DNA of 44,659 nucleotides from an uncultured Flavobacteriales bacterium (GTDB taxonomy: Bacteria > Bacteroidota > Bacteroidia > Flavobacteriales_D > Parvicellaceae), in NCBI GenBank assembly GCA_913030835.1, contig CAJWDP010000023.1, forward strand, positions 1 to 44,659. Direction: 5' to 3'. The first letter of the stretch is position 1. Each line of letters starts with the position of its first letter. Below the pieces are notes generated by a model. That model was not told the DNA's origin, ran no database searches, and saw nothing but the letters and a program-made list of their open reading frames with translations. The translations under genes and the position numbers were made by a program. Of the stretch, positions 7,785 through 17,948 are shown in pieces.

Positions 7785-8343
7785 ACCTGACACCTGAAAC
7801 AATTTTGTCCGATCATTCTCCTCCAATTTTGATGCCAATTTAGTCGCCGTACAGCAGAAAAAATTTGTTTCCATTTGTCCTATTATTTTGTAGCCAACGT
7901 GTGGCCTGACATTGAGCTACTTATCAAAAATTCGGTGTTGATATTAACAATGGTTGAAATTGTTTATAACCGCGTAAAACCTTGTAAATTGGGGTATTGC
8001 GAAAGCCAAACGCATTCTTAAACGCTTAATTTTTGCCCGACCAAAACCCCATCTCCCACAATTGCAGGGACTTAAGAGGGTTATCAAAAGAGAGTGTTAA
8101 TAACTAAGTAAAAATGTGAGAGAATATTAAGCCGATGGAATGTCAAAATTTTGAATTTTTGTAATCACCAAAGACGCTAAATACGCTTTTAAAATTTATC
8201 GGTTTCAGGACTGATATTCCTGTAGAATTGAGATGAAGTTGGGAAACCTCATCATTAGATTTTACAGCCCTAATTTGAAATTAACTTTACAAAAAACAGG
8301 TGAAGGTTCGGGAGGATTTTTACCAAAAAATGAAGACAAGAGT
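7785..8343. promoter_or_regulatory. Long leader region upstream of nrdB
   Basis: About 560 bases carry no supported gene once the nrdB start is placed at 8344. I see no convincing NrdR box, riboswitch or terminator. Notable sequences are a near-palindrome TGTTGATATTAACA (7936-7949, 12 of 14 symmetric), a related half-site TGTTAATAAC (8095-8104), and two copies of TTATCAAAA (7921-7929 and 8081-8089) that match 7 of 9 positions of a DnaA box. A -7-like TAACTTTA (8282-8289, 7 of 8) would give a leader of about 50 bases. Confidence 0.4.
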
Positions 8344-9387
8344 ATGGAAGAAACAAGCAAAACAGCCGAGGACCGGGAGGTCAAATTAGATGAAGTGTTG
8401 ACGGAAAATACTACGCTAGAGGAACCGATTCTAAAAGAGAACGACAATAGATTTGTTCTTTTCCCAATTGAACACGATGACATTTGGGCAGAATACAAAA
8501 AACAGGAGGCAAGCTTCTGGACTGCTGAGGAGATAGACCTGTCACAAGACATCTCAGATTGGGAAAATAAACTGAACGACAACGAAAGACACTTTATTAA
8601 ACATGTGTTGGCGTTTTTTGCAGCGAGTGACGGAATTGTAAACGAAAATCTTGCTGAAAACTTTTTAGCTGAAGTACAATATACGGAGGCCAAATTCTTC
8701 TACGGTTTTCAGATTGCCATGGAAAATGTGCATTCGGAAACCTATTCATTATTGATTGATACCTATATAAAAGATAAAGTCGAGAAAGATAAATTGTTCC
8801 GCGCAATCGAGACATTGGATTGTGTTGCTAAAAAAGCCCAGTGGGCATTGCGTTGGATCGATAATGGCTCCTTTGCCGAAAGACTGATAGCGTTTGCCGC
8901 AGTAGAAGGAATATTCTTCTCCGGCAGCTTTTGCTCCATCTTCTGGTTGAAGAAAAGAGGGCTGATGCCGGGACTTACCTTCTCGAATGAGCTGATATCC
9001 AGAGACGAAGGAATGCACATGGATTTTGCCTGCCTGCTTCATGGGAAGCATGTGGTCAATAAAGTTCCAAAAGAACGGATCGAGGAGATCATTAAGGATG
9101 CAGTTGAGATCGAAAAGGAATTTGTTGTAGATGCAATTCCGGTAAGATTAATCGGCATGAATGCGGATTTGATGTCGCAGTACATTGAATTTGTTGCTGA
9201 CAGACTTTTGGTGGAGCTTGGGAATGAAAAAGTATACAACGTTTCCAACCCATTCGACTTTATGGATATGATCAACCTTCAAGGGAAAACGAATTTCTTC
9301 GAGAAAAGAGTTGGAGAGTATCAAAAAGCAGGTGTAAAAACTGGCGATTCGTCGAGAAGTACGTTCAGCCTTGATGCTGACTTCTAA
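8344..9387 (+). CDS. nrdB: Ribonucleotide reductase class Ia small subunit (R2)
   Basis: This subunit carries the diiron-tyrosyl radical cofactor that drives ribonucleotide reduction by NrdA. The sequence is eukaryote-like: [13 protein letters not shown] with a metal-ligand Asp, [18 protein letters not shown] with the probable radical Tyr120 and further ligands, and the C-terminal SLDADF that docks into R1. The frame is open from 8233, but its first 37 codons have no counterpart in the family and contain a -7-like element. I therefore take ATG 8344, which gives 347 residues. nrdA follows after 55 bases in the same direction. Confidence 0.95.
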   Translation: MEETSKTAEDREVKLDEVLTENTTLEEPILKENDNRFVLFPIEHDDIWAEYKKQEASFWTAEEIDLSQDISDWENKLNDNERHFIKHVLAFFAASDGIVNENLAENFLAEVQYTEAKFFYGFQIAMENVHSETYSLLIDTYIKDKVEKDKLFRAIETLDCVAKKAQWALRWIDNGSFAERLIAFAAVEGIFFSGSFCSIFWLKKRGLMPGLTFSNELISRDEGMHMDFACLLHGKHVVNKVPKERIEEIIKDAVEIEKEFVVDAIPVRLIGMNADLMSQYIEFVADRLLVELGNEKVYNVSNPFDFMDMINLQGKTNFFEKRVGEYQKAGVKTGDSSRSTFSLDADF

Positions 9388-9442
9388 GAAGCACCAACCA
9401 GAATTAGTAGTGAATATTAACCGCGAAACACACAAGTAGACT

Positions 9443-11800
9443 ATGTATGTAATTAAAAGAGACGGTAGAAGAGAGGCTGTGAAATTTGATAAGATCACGG
9501 CCAGAGTTAAGAAGTTATGTTATGGATTGAGCCCATTGGTCTCAGCCGAACAGGTGGCCATGAAGGTCATCGAGGGTCTTTACGACGGAGTAACAACATC
9601 CGAGCTAGACAATCTAGCAGCTGAGGTGGCTGCGTCCAACACGATCACACATCCGGATTATGCATTGCTGGCATCAAGAATTGCAGTTTCTAACCTGCAC
9701 AAGAATACCAAAAAATCATTTTCGGAAACAGTAAAACAGTTGTATGAATACGTAGATCCGAAAACCGGGAAGAATGCATCACTGATTGCCGAAGACGTAT
9801 ACAAGGTAATTATGGAGAATGCTGAGCTGTTGGATTCGAATATCATCTACGACCGAGATTTTCGATACGATTTCTTCGGGTTCAAAACATTGGAGCGTTC
9901 GTACTTACTGAAATTGGACGGTCAGATCACAGAACGACCACAGCACATGTTGATGAGGGTTTCCGTAGGAATCCACAAAAACGACGTCGAGGCTGCTATC
10001 AAAACGTATAACCTGATGAGTGAAGGTTGGTTCACGCACGCTACACCAACTTTGTTCAATGCAGGAACACCAAAGCCGCAGATGTCCTCTTGCTTTCTTT
10101 TGACGATGAAAGAAGATAGTATCAACGGAATCTATGACACCTTACAGCAGTGTGCTAAAATTTCACAATCTGCTGGAGGTATAGGGCTATCGATTCACGA
10201 CATTCGTGCAACAGGTTCCTATATCAAGGGTACCAATGGGACTTCCAATGGAATTGTTCCTATGCTGCGGGTATTTAACGATACAGCTCGCTACGTAGAT
10301 CAAGGAGGAGGAAAAAGAAAAGGATCTTTTGCTATCTATATTGAACCATGGCATGCGGATGTTTTCGACTTCCTCGACCTGAAGAAAAACCATGGAAAAG
10401 AGGAGCAGCGTGCACGAGACTTGTTCTATGCGCTTTGGATACCGGATCTCTTTATGGAAAGGGTCGAGTCCAATGGAGAGTGGTCACTGATGTGCCCCAA
10501 TGAATGTCCTGGCCTTTCAGACGCGTACGGAGAAGACTTCAAAAAACTATATGAGGGATATGAAAAAGCCGGAAAAGCAAGAAAGTCGATAAAAGCGCAG
10601 GACTTGTGGTTCAAAATTCTGGAGTCACAGATCGAAACGGGCAATCCGTATATGTTGTACAAAGATGCTGCGAACGAAAAATCAAACCAAAAGAATTTGG
10701 GTACGATCAAGTCGTCCAATCTGTGTACGGAGATCATGGAATATACTTCTGCTGATGAAGTGGCCGTTTGTAATCTGGCATCTATTGCACTGCCCAAATT
10801 TGTAAAAGACGGCGAGTTCGACCACGAAAAATTATTTGAAGTCACCTACCAGGTCACGAAAAATCTGAACAAAATAATCGACGCGAACTATTATCCGATT
10901 GTTGAGGCCAGAAATTCAAATATGCGGCATAGACCAATCGGTATTGGAGTACAAGGGCTTGCTGATGCATTCATCACGATGAGATATGCATTCGATTCAA
11001 CCGAAGCCAAAGACTTGAACAAGGAAATATTCGAAACGATCTATTTTGCGGCATGCACCGCATCCAAAGATCTTGCAAAGGAGGATGGTCCCTATGAAAC
11101 TTACGAGGGATCTCCGATTTCAGAAGGAACATTCCAGTTCGATATGTGGAACGTAACGCCAAGCGACAGATGGGAGTGGGATGTGCTGAGAGAAGAAGTG
11201 AAGGAACACGGTGTTAGAAACTCGCTGTTACTGGCCCCAATGCCAACTGCTTCAACGGCTCAGATCCTTGGAAATAACGAATGCTTCGAACCCTACACGT
11301 CCAACATCTACACGAGAAGGGTATTGTCCGGTGAATTCATTATTGTAAACAAGCACTTACTGAGAGATTTGGTTAAGCTTGACATCTGGAGCGATGAGCT
11401 AAAAAACAAATTGATGGCGGCGAATGGGTCGGTTCAGGGAATAGAAGAGATTCCTGACAACATCAAAGCACTCTATAAAACGGCATGGGAGCTTTCTCAG
11501 AAAACCATAATTGAAATGGCCGCCGATAGAGGAGCCTACATTTGTCAGTCGCAGTCGCTGAATGTATTTATGGAAAATGCCAATTTCGCGAAACTGACCT
11601 CCATGCACTTCTATGGATGGAAGCAGGGGTTGAAAACAGGCATGTATTATCTGAGAACGAAGGCCGCAGTTGATGCGATCAAGTTTACTCTTGAGAAAAC
11701 GGCCGTGGTACAACCTATTGCAAAAACGGAGGAAGAAAGACAGGCGGAGATCGCTTGCTCTTTGGACGATCCGGATAATTGCGAGATGTGTAGCGGATAG
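9443..11800 (+). CDS. nrdA: Ribonucleotide reductase class Ia large subunit (R1)
   Basis: The enzyme reduces ribonucleoside diphosphates to deoxyribonucleotides. Residues 1-90 are an ATP-cone ([17 protein letters not shown]). The active-site cysteines appear as C217 (MSSCFLL), C428 (SNLCTEI, the thiyl-radical position) and C443 (AVCNLAS). These numbers fall one below the eukaryotic enzyme's C218/C429/C444. [15 protein letters not shown] is the conserved loop, and the tail ends in CEMCSG, a CxxC pair for re-reduction by thioredoxin or glutaredoxin. It forms an operon with nrdB and is followed by a terminator. Confidence 0.97.
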   Translation: MYVIKRDGRREAVKFDKITARVKKLCYGLSPLVSAEQVAMKVIEGLYDGVTTSELDNLAAEVAASNTITHPDYALLASRIAVSNLHKNTKKSFSETVKQLYEYVDPKTGKNASLIAEDVYKVIMENAELLDSNIIYDRDFRYDFFGFKTLERSYLLKLDGQITERPQHMLMRVSVGIHKNDVEAAIKTYNLMSEGWFTHATPTLFNAGTPKPQMSSCFLLTMKEDSINGIYDTLQQCAKISQSAGGIGLSIHDIRATGSYIKGTNGTSNGIVPMLRVFNDTARYVDQGGGKRKGSFAIYIEPWHADVFDFLDLKKNHGKEEQRARDLFYALWIPDLFMERVESNGEWSLMCPNECPGLSDAYGEDFKKLYEGYEKAGKARKSIKAQDLWFKILESQIETGNPYMLYKDAANEKSNQKNLGTIKSSNLCTEIMEYTSADEVAVCNLASIALPKFVKDGEFDHEKLFEVTYQVTKNLNKIIDANYYPIVEARNSNMRHRPIGIGVQGLADAFITMRYAFDSTEAKDLNKEIFETIYFAACTASKDLAKEDGPYETYEGSPISEGTFQFDMWNVTPSDRWEWDVLREEVKEHGVRNSLLLAPMPTASTAQILGNNECFEPYTSNIYTRRVLSGEFIIVNKHLLRDLVKLDIWSDELKNKLMAANGSVQGIEEIPDNIKALYKTAWELSQKTIIEMAADRGAYICQSQSLNVFMENANFAKLTSMHFYGWKQGLKTGMYYLRTKAAVDAIKFTLEKTAVVQPIAKTEEERQAEIACSLDDPDNCEMCSG

Positions 11801-11858
11801 AAGATTGATCTGTCTATCAATACAGTAAATCTGCTGTTAGCGTTTAATTGTTGATTAG

Positions 11859-11889
11859 GAAAGCCCGCCGCAAGTGGGCTTTCTTTTTT
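11859..11889 (+). terminator. Rho-independent terminator after nrdA
   Basis: GAAAGCCCGC pairs with GTGGGCTTTC around the loop CGCAA, with one G-T pair, and is followed by six T residues (11884-11889). It lies 58 bases past the nrdA stop. Confidence 0.9.
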
Positions 11890-12080
11890 GGTTAATACCT
11901 ATTGATGAATCAATCCATTTCACACAAGAAGTGATCGTTCAATTCAATATTTTCGGTAATTCATGAAATATTGGTTTAAAGAGCTTTTGTATGTACAGTA
12001 GATAAAATGGGACAATTAATTCTTTTAACTCGCTTCGAGAATTTTTAATATTACAAAGGTTAGTTTCCCGTGCAAGGAAT

Positions 12081-12647
12081 ATGAATAAGGAAGATCTAAA
12101 ATATCTGGAGCGGATAAGAGCAGGAAGCGAAGAAAGTTTGGTAGACTTGTATAGAAAGTACAGAGATAATTTTGTGACCTGGAGCCAAACCCAATTTTCA
12201 GTTTCGGAAGAGCAAGCAAAAGATATTTTCCAAGAAACTATGATTGACTTTTATCAAAACACGGTCTCCGGTCAATTAGACCAATTGACTTGTAGTTTGA
12301 AAACATATTTGTTTCAAATTGCAAAATTTAAGCTGATCAATCTATTAAATAAAGATTCTCGAACAACTTACCTCTCAGATTTGAATTTGATAAATAGTGA
12401 AAGTCAGATATATACGATGGATAACGAATCCGATTTTAATTCCGATCAAATCAACGAGGCATTATCAAAGTTGCCAGAAGACTGTCAGAAAGTTTTAAGA
12501 CTTTATTATCATAATGAATATGACATGACCTCTATAGCCCGAGAGCTGAATTACAAAAATGCAAATACTGCGAAGTCGAAGAAGTCCTTGTGCATGCAAA
12601 AGTTAATTCGAGAGTTAGCAAAAATGTCAAAAATATTAGTGCTATGA
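12081..12647 (+). CDS. ECF-type RNA polymerase sigma factor
   Basis: The 188-residue protein has a sigma-2 region (about 20-95: LVDLYRKYRDNFVTWSQ, then AKDIFQETMIDFYQN) and a sigma-4 region (about 130-185: LSKLPEDCQKVLRLYYHNEYDMTSIA, then RELNYKNANTAKSKKSLCMQKL). This is the size and layout of an ECF sigma factor that recruits RNA polymerase to a small regulon. The stop TGA overlaps the ATG of the next gene (ATGA, 12644-12647). Translation is therefore coupled to the membrane protein that follows, the usual arrangement for a sigma factor and its anti-sigma. Composition is more AT-rich than in the neighbouring nrd genes. The regulon is unknown. Confidence 0.88.
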   Translation: MNKEDLKYLERIRAGSEESLVDLYRKYRDNFVTWSQTQFSVSEEQAKDIFQETMIDFYQNTVSGQLDQLTCSLKTYLFQIAKFKLINLLNKDSRTTYLSDLNLINSESQIYTMDNESDFNSDQINEALSKLPEDCQKVLRLYYHNEYDMTSIARELNYKNANTAKSKKSLCMQKLIRELAKMSKILVL

Positions 12648-13360
12648 TTACACAAGCGTATATTGACATATTTGAAAATTATTTGAGTGGAGAGCTCAGC
12701 CCGGATGAAAAATTGAATTTTGAATCACGGCTTGAAATGGATCAAGAATTTCGTTTTTCTTTCGAGAAATATAAAGAACTCGAATGCTCTTTAAAGAGAC
12801 ATTTTGAACGGGAATCACTCAAAAATAAACTCAGAAAGTCTGATGCTGATTCAAAAATAAAAGGTCGCAGAGGGATAAGTCGTCTTCATATAGGTCGTTT
12901 TGCTGTCATTGGATCAGCAGCGGTAATCCTATTGTCAATATTGATATACTACAATAAAAATGACGATCAGGAACAAGCTAATTTTCTGGATATGTGGCCC
13001 TATGAAGAAGGGTTAGTAGTGAAAATGGGATCATCAATCAAGTATAATCCTGCTATGAATGCCTATAGGCTGGAAAATTGGGAAGAGGCTATTCTTCTTT
13101 TTTCAGAACTAAAAACAGATACGGCGGCGTATTTCGAAGGAAACGCAAGATTTTATCTTAAAGACTATGTAAAAGCCAAAAAGATCTTTTTATCTATTGA
13201 TAATAATTCGTCCTACTATCCTGATGCACAGATTAGATTCGCGATACTGTCAATTTATTGCGGAGAGAAACAGGTGGCGAAGATTACACTTGATGATATT
13301 ATTCAGGATTCTTCAAGTGAATATCACGATTTAGCGCTCCAACTGTTGGAGATGATGTAG
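12644..13360 (+). CDS. Membrane anti-sigma-like protein with TPR-like C-terminus
   Basis: The start is ATG 12644, overlapping the sigma stop; the 18 codons upstream lie inside the sigma gene in another frame. Residues 1-80 are charged and cytoplasmic. The opening, IDIFENYLSGELSPDEKLNFESRLEMD, resembles the N-terminus of Bacteroidota anti-sigma or zf-HC2-like proteins but lacks the zinc-binding His-Cys-Cys set. A single transmembrane helix lies at about 86-104. The periplasmic part (about 110-238) is helical with tetratricopeptide-like pairs (YRLENWEEAILLFSEL, YLKDYVKAKKIFLSI). The role as a membrane-bound regulator of the sigma factor is inferred from gene order. Its last 37 bases overlap the convergent CHAT gene. 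Confidence 0.7.
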   Translation: MITQAYIDIFENYLSGELSPDEKLNFESRLEMDQEFRFSFEKYKELECSLKRHFERESLKNKLRKSDADSKIKGRRGISRLHIGRFAVIGSAAVILLSILIYYNKNDDQEQANFLDMWPYEEGLVVKMGSSIKYNPAMNAYRLENWEEAILLFSELKTDTAAYFEGNARFYLKDYVKAKKIFLSIDNNSSYYPDAQIRFAILSIYCGEKQVAKITLDDIIQDSSSEYHDLALQLLEMM

Positions 13361-15663
13361 AGAATAGGAATAAGGATAATTAGCAGGGAAAGTATCCAAG
13401 GTGATAGGGATGATTCGGAATGATTATTTCTTTTTTTAAATTTTTGATCAGCCCCCATGGCTCTATGACCAGCCCAATAAAATGGGGCAGCCAAGCTACT
13501 GTTTAATGCGTTGGAAATGTAATCGAACTGTGCGGTTCGAAGGGATGCAGAAGTGGTTGATCCGAGTGCAAGGTTCTTGTAAAACTGATTTAGTATGATG
13601 TGGGAAGATCGATCATCAAGATCCCAGATTGAATACATAATTTGAGCTACACCTTTCATGTAGAAGGCTCTTTGAAACCCATCTAATCCATCTCCTTCAT
13701 TATGGATTCCTTCTCCTGTAGAACAAGCGTTTAAAACGGCCATTTTGCAGTTCCAATCTCTTGCATAGACATCCGCTATTGAAAACTTATCTTGGTTAAA
13801 AACAAGAGAGGAGGATTCCCGTTCTGTATTGTCCCAATTCGCATGTCCGGAAAAATGTAAAATAGCACTTTTTGATTCCATGAATTTTTGCAGCGCATGT
13901 TCGTTCTGTTTATTGTGCAAACCGAATGACTCCATACTGTCGACAAATTGTTGTCCAAAAGGCAGTATGAATTGTTTCTCATATTCAGGAGCAATAACAT
14001 CAACATACCAATTACTGATTTGTGTAGGATTCGTTATAAAATCATTCACTGAGAATACCATTTTGAAATTGACATGGTGCATGAGGTAGTCAAGTTTTCT
14101 ATAGTCTTTACTTTCAATTCCTTTCTTCGAACCTAATAGAGCATTAAACGGTATTTTATGAAACCAATTTGACGGAGAGATGATTGCTTCACTGAAGGAG
14201 CTTAGGTTTACATCTTTAAATATTTTTAGGAATAAATTATACGCTGTTGTAACGTATTCCTGGTAATTTAAATCTGTTATGGCCTTTTGAAGGGATAGTA
14301 CCTCTAATTCTGATACGACTAGAGGAAGTACCTGATAGTCATATTTGGATACGAATAATAGGAATGGTTCTGGATTGGTGGAAAAGTCAATGTAGCACTG
14401 GTTTTTCGTTAGTTCGGATTGAACAGACTCAATAGAAACGATTTCTGAATAAGCTGATTTGCTCCATTTTTTTTTGTCATGATATTTTAATAATTGAAGA
14501 CATTTAAATATAGATTCAACATCATCAGAGTTTTGATGGAGATACTCAAAATACTTTTGTTTAATGCGTTCAGAAAATGGAACTAAGTCGTAAAGAGCGA
14601 AGAGTTGATTTGGATTTTGACTTCTGTATGATGCGAATGCACACTGCCATAATTTTTCAGCATCATAAAAGGCGGAGTCAAGTTTATTTTTGATCTCTGC
14701 GTTTGAATTTATTTTGTAATACTGAAGTAATGTTCTCTGATAATGTTTGGAACAACTAAGTGCATTTGTTGGGCTTATTATTTCGTCTACATTTTTGAGG
14801 TCAAAAGACGCCAATGCATCTTCAAAAAGGGATAAAGAAAAGTCAAAATTAAAACTTGTTCTGTTTTGAAATGTATACGTGTAAGCAAGTGCTTTTACAA
14901 ATTTGGATCGGGCGATTTGATAATGTTGATCATTAGAAAGTTCATGATAAATTTCAATTGCCCTGTCGTAAAGTTCGTTCGCTACCAATTGGCAAGAATC
15001 GATAAAATTATAAGAAGTGGTATTTGATTTGATCGTTGGGATTAAATCGACAAAAGAATTGGCGTATAAATGCAAGGTTTGGGCGTACATGAATGCATTA
15101 CCACTGGAATTTTCTTGAATTCTTAGACTTTTCTCATAGGTAGGAAAAATATGTTGGCGGTATTGTTTTACCAACTCAATTCCGGAATAATCTCTCAGGG
15201 TTAATTTTTTTGATTGTGCATAAACATTAAGTAACCAGCACTGTAAGGAATCTGATAGTCTGTTGTCTTCTGTTAATTTGAATAGTGAGTCGACATATAA
15301 TCTTGTTTTTGATACATCAAACTTTTCGTAAAAATAAGTACTTAAATGTCCCAATCGAATAGCTCGAAGAGCCGGATTGGCTGTGCCAATTTCCTGTCCG
15401 ATGCTGTCTGATTGATTCCAATAATATAGAGCTGTTTCAAAATCCCCTTTTACTTTCTCAATGTCTCCAAGCAGTCTGCAAGCATATTGCTGAATTTTCA
15501 AATTCGGATGATGAACAGAATTTTTTAGAGATGGTAATAAGGATGTGAATTCACCTCGTTCAAATGAAACTTGCCAATCGCTAATAATTGACTGACAGCG
15601 AACACCATTGATTACGCACAGATTAATCAATACAAAAAGTAAATATTTGAGTTGAATTGGCAT
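13324..15663 (-). CDS. TPR-CHAT caspase-like protein, secreted and membrane-anchored
   Basis: I start at ATG 15663, since the frame otherwise begins at a TTG four codons earlier. The result is 779 residues. The N-terminus is a signal peptide (KYLLFVLINLCVINGV, then RCQ). About residues 25-400 are helical and contain tetratricopeptide-like repeats. The C-terminal ~300 residues are a CHAT domain with both catalytic residues: His607 in HFSGHANWD and Cys647 in VLNACSTGEG. A hydrophobic helix near the end (LSPWILSLLIILIPILYIIS) should anchor it. This topology puts the protease-like domain in the periplasm. CHAT proteins are caspase/separase-related peptidases, several of them in defence or cell-death systems; the substrate here is unknown. 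Confidence 0.85.
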   Translation of the reverse strand: MPIQLKYLLFVLINLCVINGVRCQSIISDWQVSFERGEFTSLLPSLKNSVHHPNLKIQQYACRLLGDIEKVKGDFETALYYWNQSDSIGQEIGTANPALRAIRLGHLSTYFYEKFDVSKTRLYVDSLFKLTEDNRLSDSLQCWLLNVYAQSKKLTLRDYSGIELVKQYRQHIFPTYEKSLRIQENSSGNAFMYAQTLHLYANSFVDLIPTIKSNTTSYNFIDSCQLVANELYDRAIEIYHELSNDQHYQIARSKFVKALAYTYTFQNRTSFNFDFSLSLFEDALASFDLKNVDEIISPTNALSCSKHYQRTLLQYYKINSNAEIKNKLDSAFYDAEKLWQCAFASYRSQNPNQLFALYDLVPFSERIKQKYFEYLHQNSDDVESIFKCLQLLKYHDKKKWSKSAYSEIVSIESVQSELTKNQCYIDFSTNPEPFLLFVSKYDYQVLPLVVSELEVLSLQKAITDLNYQEYVTTAYNLFLKIFKDVNLSSFSEAIISPSNWFHKIPFNALLGSKKGIESKDYRKLDYLMHHVNFKMVFSVNDFITNPTQISNWYVDVIAPEYEKQFILPFGQQFVDSMESFGLHNKQNEHALQKFMESKSAILHFSGHANWDNTERESSSLVFNQDKFSIADVYARDWNCKMAVLNACSTGEGIHNEGDGLDGFQRAFYMKGVAQIMYSIWDLDDRSSHIILNQFYKNLALGSTTSASLRTAQFDYISNALNSSLAAPFYWAGHRAMGADQKFKKRNNHSESSLSPWILSLLIILIPILYIISNSWSAKS

Positions 15664-15869
15664 TAGTGTATTCAAAAGAATGTGTGTTCAACAAACATAG
15701 CGACTTACCTTTTCGAATTTCAATTGATTAAGATAAATATTACAAATCGTGACTACCATGGGCTTACCTTTTTATGAGTTTGTGGAATAGGGTCCAGGAA
15801 CATAATTTAAACTAAATACCATTCCATGTTGAAAAGGCAACATGATAACCAAATTTAAATGAATTGAAG

Positions 15870-17882
15870 ATGACAAATGAGGATAATTCAGAGAACTTGG
15901 AACGGCAAAAGTTCGAATTGGAGAAGCAGAAATTAGAGTTGGAGAAACAAAAATTAGCCTTTGAGAAGGAAAAAAGCAAAGAAAAGCCAACCGTATTACC
16001 CTCAAGAAAAATCACTATTGGTGATATCGTGGGATATGTTTGTTCTTTGGCACTTATTGTATCCACTTTTTTGCCTTGGATCTCCGGAAAGTCTAGAGGC
16101 GGAGGTTTTTCTTTCAGTGGTTCAATCAATGGGTTGGAAGTGGGTCACGGCTATATCATATTACTTTGCGCAATAGCGGTAGCAGTTCTAATTGCGTTAA
16201 AGAAAGTCTGGGTAGTAATTCCAGCAGGTATTGCGTTGTTGGATTCAATAGCTGTGATATCTGGAATTGGTTCATTTTCTGCCAGTGTAGGATCCGCAAG
16301 TGCAAGGGTTGGCTTTGCTATAGGACCGGTCATAGTTCTAATATCCAGTTGTTTGATATTTGTTTCAACCTTTTTTCTAAAAAAGTCTGTAGAAGGTGGT
16401 GGAGGATCGGTAAACATCCTATCATTTTTCATCAAACACAAATTCACAATTTTACTTACGATCGCTATTCTATTGATATTAACTCCTCTGATTGGGGGTG
16501 AATTTGAGCTACATAAATTTTCTAATCTACTCACAGCTCTATTTATTGGGTGTTTTATCCCTGCAGGAATACTTTTTTATCTGAAGCTTAAGAGATCATT
16601 TCTAGCGTTCATCCCATTGATTGCTTTTTATATTTTGGGTTACATATTTGATTACAACCCCAGTTTCAGCCTCGGGTTTCTTGGAGGTGAAGACAACATG
16701 TCGTCTTTTAGCTATTTTTCATCACTTGCATTTGGCTCTTTTGCGACCTGGTTTAATATTGTTTTCTATTTGGTGTTTTTTGCAATTTTGATAACCGAGC
16801 TTTTTCAAGTTAAAGAAATCAATATCATTCCGGAAGGGGTTGGAAAAGTGGTAAATTACTTTAAACCGAAACTGTTTTATTCGATTTTGTTTGTTCCGTT
16901 GGTAATTCTACTTATCTATAACGTTTCTACCAAAAATCTGGTCACCGAAGAAGATCGTAATGCCTTTTACAAATCAACCGATCAGATAATGGGGGAATGG
17001 TATTTTACAGATAACGATTCATCCTTGGTTTATCAACTTAAGATTTCAACTCCGGAATTAACGGAGGAGGATTACGAATCCGAAGAAAACTATGAAAGTA
17101 GTAGTCTACCACAATTTCTTAGAGATCCGGATTATAGTGGAGAACTTGCGAAGAAATTTTCCTTCAAACTGTCTTGCGCTGACGCAATGATTGTCGAAGA
17201 TAGGTTTGAGTATGTTGCTAGTTATGATGAATTGTTTGATTTCCCCTTTACTGTAAATGCTAACTTTTTGATTAGATCCTTGAGTAATGAAGAACTACTG
17301 ATTGAAACTGACTATGTAGGCGGTAATAAAGCTGAATTTATTTGTGTCAATAACTACGAAATCATTAATAGGCTCTGTGAGGATAAACAGAAATTGGCAA
17401 TGGAACTCCAGAAGAAGAAAGAAAAGGAAGAGTTGATGAATGGGTATAAGTCCTGCAAATGCGATGTGTCGAATGAAGGAGATTTTGAAATCACAAGCTG
17501 TGTATGGGGTATCTACAAGTTTGTAACCGAAAACTTCTATGATTCAGATGATTGTAAGTTTGGGTGTAAAAGTCAATTCATTTATAAAAACGAAGGTGAG
17601 ATTCACATTAGCGAGTTGTTTGAAAATAGCGCGAAAGGAATGGAGTTTTTAGGGTCGAAATTTGAGCAAGCTTTTAACGAAATGAGTGAGCAGGATCCAA
17701 GTTGCTTCGAGGAGACTGAATTTCAAGCTCCAATGTGGTTTGAAATGCAATTTTTGTCTGACGAATCAGGGCTTACTTTTACTACTCCATTGGATGTGCC
17801 TGCGTATTGCAGCGGACCATTCGGGGAGTCTAGTGTTTTTATACCGTACAATGAGCTTATTTCAATGATAAATCTTCAATAG
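15870..17882 (+). CDS. Polytopic membrane protein with DUF3298/RsiV-like C-terminus
   Basis: The best start is ATG 15870; the frame also has a TTG two codons earlier. The 670-residue protein begins with a short coiled coil of 7-residue repeats (FELEKQK, LELEKQK, LAFEKEK; about 10-36). About ten hydrophobic segments follow between residues 50 and 355. The rest is hydrophilic, with Cys pairs (CKCD, CKFGC). Its end (SGLTFTTPLDVPAYCSGP, then VFIPYNELISMI) strongly resembles the end of DUF3298 domains, which occur in the anti-sigma RsiV and in lipoproteins. I do not recognise the whole protein. It lies next to the sigma/CHAT genes, but cotranscription with them is not possible. Confidence 0.65.
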   Translation: MTNEDNSENLERQKFELEKQKLELEKQKLAFEKEKSKEKPTVLPSRKITIGDIVGYVCSLALIVSTFLPWISGKSRGGGFSFSGSINGLEVGHGYIILLCAIAVAVLIALKKVWVVIPAGIALLDSIAVISGIGSFSASVGSASARVGFAIGPVIVLISSCLIFVSTFFLKKSVEGGGGSVNILSFFIKHKFTILLTIAILLILTPLIGGEFELHKFSNLLTALFIGCFIPAGILFYLKLKRSFLAFIPLIAFYILGYIFDYNPSFSLGFLGGEDNMSSFSYFSSLAFGSFATWFNIVFYLVFFAILITELFQVKEINIIPEGVGKVVNYFKPKLFYSILFVPLVILLIYNVSTKNLVTEEDRNAFYKSTDQIMGEWYFTDNDSSLVYQLKISTPELTEEDYESEENYESSSLPQFLRDPDYSGELAKKFSFKLSCADAMIVEDRFEYVASYDELFDFPFTVNANFLIRSLSNEELLIETDYVGGNKAEFICVNNYEIINRLCEDKQKLAMELQKKKEKEELMNGYKSCKCDVSNEGDFEITSCVWGIYKFVTENFYDSDDCKFGCKSQFIYKNEGEIHISELFENSAKGMEFLGSKFEQAFNEMSEQDPSCFEETEFQAPMWFEMQFLSDESGLTFTTPLDVPAYCSGPFGESSVFIPYNELISMINLQ

Positions 17883-17948
17883 GAGCAATTCTAAAATTTC
17901 TTGGGAGTACATTAGACAGATAGTAAAGCAAATACCGAAGAGGTTTGT

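Noticed and set aside
8233-8343. N-terminal extension of nrdB
   Set aside because: The 37 extra codons have no counterpart in the R2 family and contain a promoter-like element; ATG 8344 is preferred.
7785-8343. Cobalamin riboswitch or NrdR boxes before nrdB
   Set aside because: I found neither the conserved B12-box sequence nor a pair of NrdR-like palindromes.
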